From NCBI GenBank assembly GCA_947628265.1, contig CANQZF010000144.1, positions 1-5,006 on the forward strand: 5,006 nucleotides of DNA. The letters are read 5' to 3'. Below the pieces are notes generated by a model. That model was not told where the DNA came from and did not search any database. It saw only the letters and a program-made list of their open reading frames with translations. The DNA comes from an uncultured Oscillospiraceae bacterium. Its GTDB lineage: Bacteria; Bacillota; Clostridia; Oscillospirales; Oscillospiraceae. The first letter of the stretch is position 1. Every line of letters starts with the position of its first letter. Positions 4,533 to 5,006 of this stretch are shown in pieces. The position numbers were made by a program, and so were the translations under genes.

Positions 4533-5006
4533 ATGGTTCATGTGAACAAAAACTTCCAAAAGCTCCCCGGGGGCTACCTGTTCCCGGAGATCGGGCGCAG
4601 GACCCGGGCGTTTGAGGCCACCCGTCCCCCCATGCCCATCATCCGCATGGGCATCGGCGACGTCACCCGCCCCCTGGCTCCGGCGGTCATCGAGGCCATG
4701 CAAAAGGCCACGGAGGAGATGGGCCGGGCCGAGACCTTCCGGGGCTACTGCGAGGAGACAAACGGGGCCTACGATTTTTTGAGGTTCGCCATCCGGGACG
4801 CCTACAAAAAGGGCGGCGTGGACATCGCCGACGACGAGATCTTCGTCTCCGACGGGGCCAAGTCCGACTGCGGAAACATCGGCGACCTCTTCTCTGTTGA
4901 CAATGTGGTGGCGGTCTGCGACCCGGTGTACCCCGTCTATGTGGACACCAACGCCATGGCGGGCCGGGCCGGGGACTATGACGGCGAGAAGTGGACGAAC
5001 CTCGTC
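4533..5006 (+). CDS. dapL: LL-diaminopimelate aminotransferase (DapL), 3'-truncated by the window
   Basis: PLP enzyme (class I/II aminotransferase fold) converting tetrahydrodipicolinate plus glutamate directly to LL-diaminopimelate, bypassing the acylated dapD/dapC/dapE route to lysine and peptidoglycan. The 158 residues present start with the DapL opening VNKNFQKLPGGYLFPEI, followed by RMGIGDVTRPLAP (38-50), AETFRGY (66-72), SDGAKSDCGNI (106-116, PLP phosphate binding region) and DPVYPVYVDTN (130-140). The family is about 400-410 residues, so the PLP lysine and the C-terminal domain lie beyond the window. ATG 4533 is chosen for homology and for AAAAGGGG eight bases upstream. Between GY72 and YDF the loop reads CEETNGA, apparently about two residues longer than the GPEQG-like loop I recall in other DapLs. 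The gene is divergent from asnB, with its own promoter. Distinguished from generic aspartate aminotransferases by the strong DapL-specific blocks. Confidence 0.95.
   Translation, partial: MVHVNKNFQKLPGGYLFPEIGRRTRAFEATRPPMPIIRMGIGDVTRPLAPAVIEAMQKATEEMGRAETFRGYCEETNGAYDFLRFAIRDAYKKGGVDIADDEIFVSDGAKSDCGNIGDLFSVDNVVAVCDPVYPVYVDTNAMAGRAGDYDGEKWTNLV

Noticed and set aside
1..5006. CRISPR array, tRNA gene or insertion sequence
   Set aside because: No regularly spaced direct repeats, no tRNA cloverleaf with the conserved GTTCRA arm, and no transposase reading frame were seen.

Overview
The window looks like chromosomal DNA from a GC-rich, low-abundance-of-AT Firmicute, most likely of the Oscillospiraceae (Flavonifractor/Intestinimonas-like clostridia). 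This is inferred from GC-rich codon use in the main genes, strong GGAGG-type ribosome binding sites, near-consensus sigma-A promoters, hairpin-plus-T terminators, and the clostridial flavour of the proteins (DapL-type diaminopimelate aminotransferase, VanZ-like membrane protein, PBECR nuclease). No database search was possible, so the taxon is an inference.

Layout. 1-1017 (+) is the 3' three quarters of a citrate synthase gene, closed by a very strong intrinsic terminator (1023-1070). Convergent to it, 1090-1719 (-) encodes a VanZ-family membrane protein. Upstream of that gene on the same strand lies about 145 bp (1757-1902) with its own consensus promoter, a compact folded RNA (closing stem, two hairpins whose loops are complementary over 6 bp, and a central part resembling the loop E region of 5S rRNA) and an intrinsic terminator. 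It reads as a small RNA or an attenuator-type leader for the vanZ-like gene, and is the most interesting item here. The RNA promoter overlaps the end of a small AT-richer gene (1921-2298, -) for a PBECR-type nuclease-fold protein, which has its own promoter and an in-frame stop just before its apparent start.

2299-2686 has no intact gene. It holds the nuclease promoter, a well-formed ribosome binding site and the first ~22 codons of what looks like a sigma-factor gene (+), cut off by a ~94 bp GC-rich element with short inverted ends (2529-2622), and an orphan + strand terminator (2636-2668). I interpret this as a gene deleted or displaced, leaving its start and terminator.

2687-4267 (-) is a complete glutamine-dependent asparagine synthetase (asnB). 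4533-5006 (+) is the start of dapL, LL-diaminopimelate aminotransferase, which runs off the window. The two are divergent, with facing promoters in the 265 bp between them. Citrate synthase, AsnB and DapL together point to a neighbourhood of core carbon and amino-acid metabolism (2-oxoglutarate/glutamate supply, asparagine, lysine and peptidoglycan precursor); the nuclease, RNA, VanZ and broken gene between them form an accessory patch.
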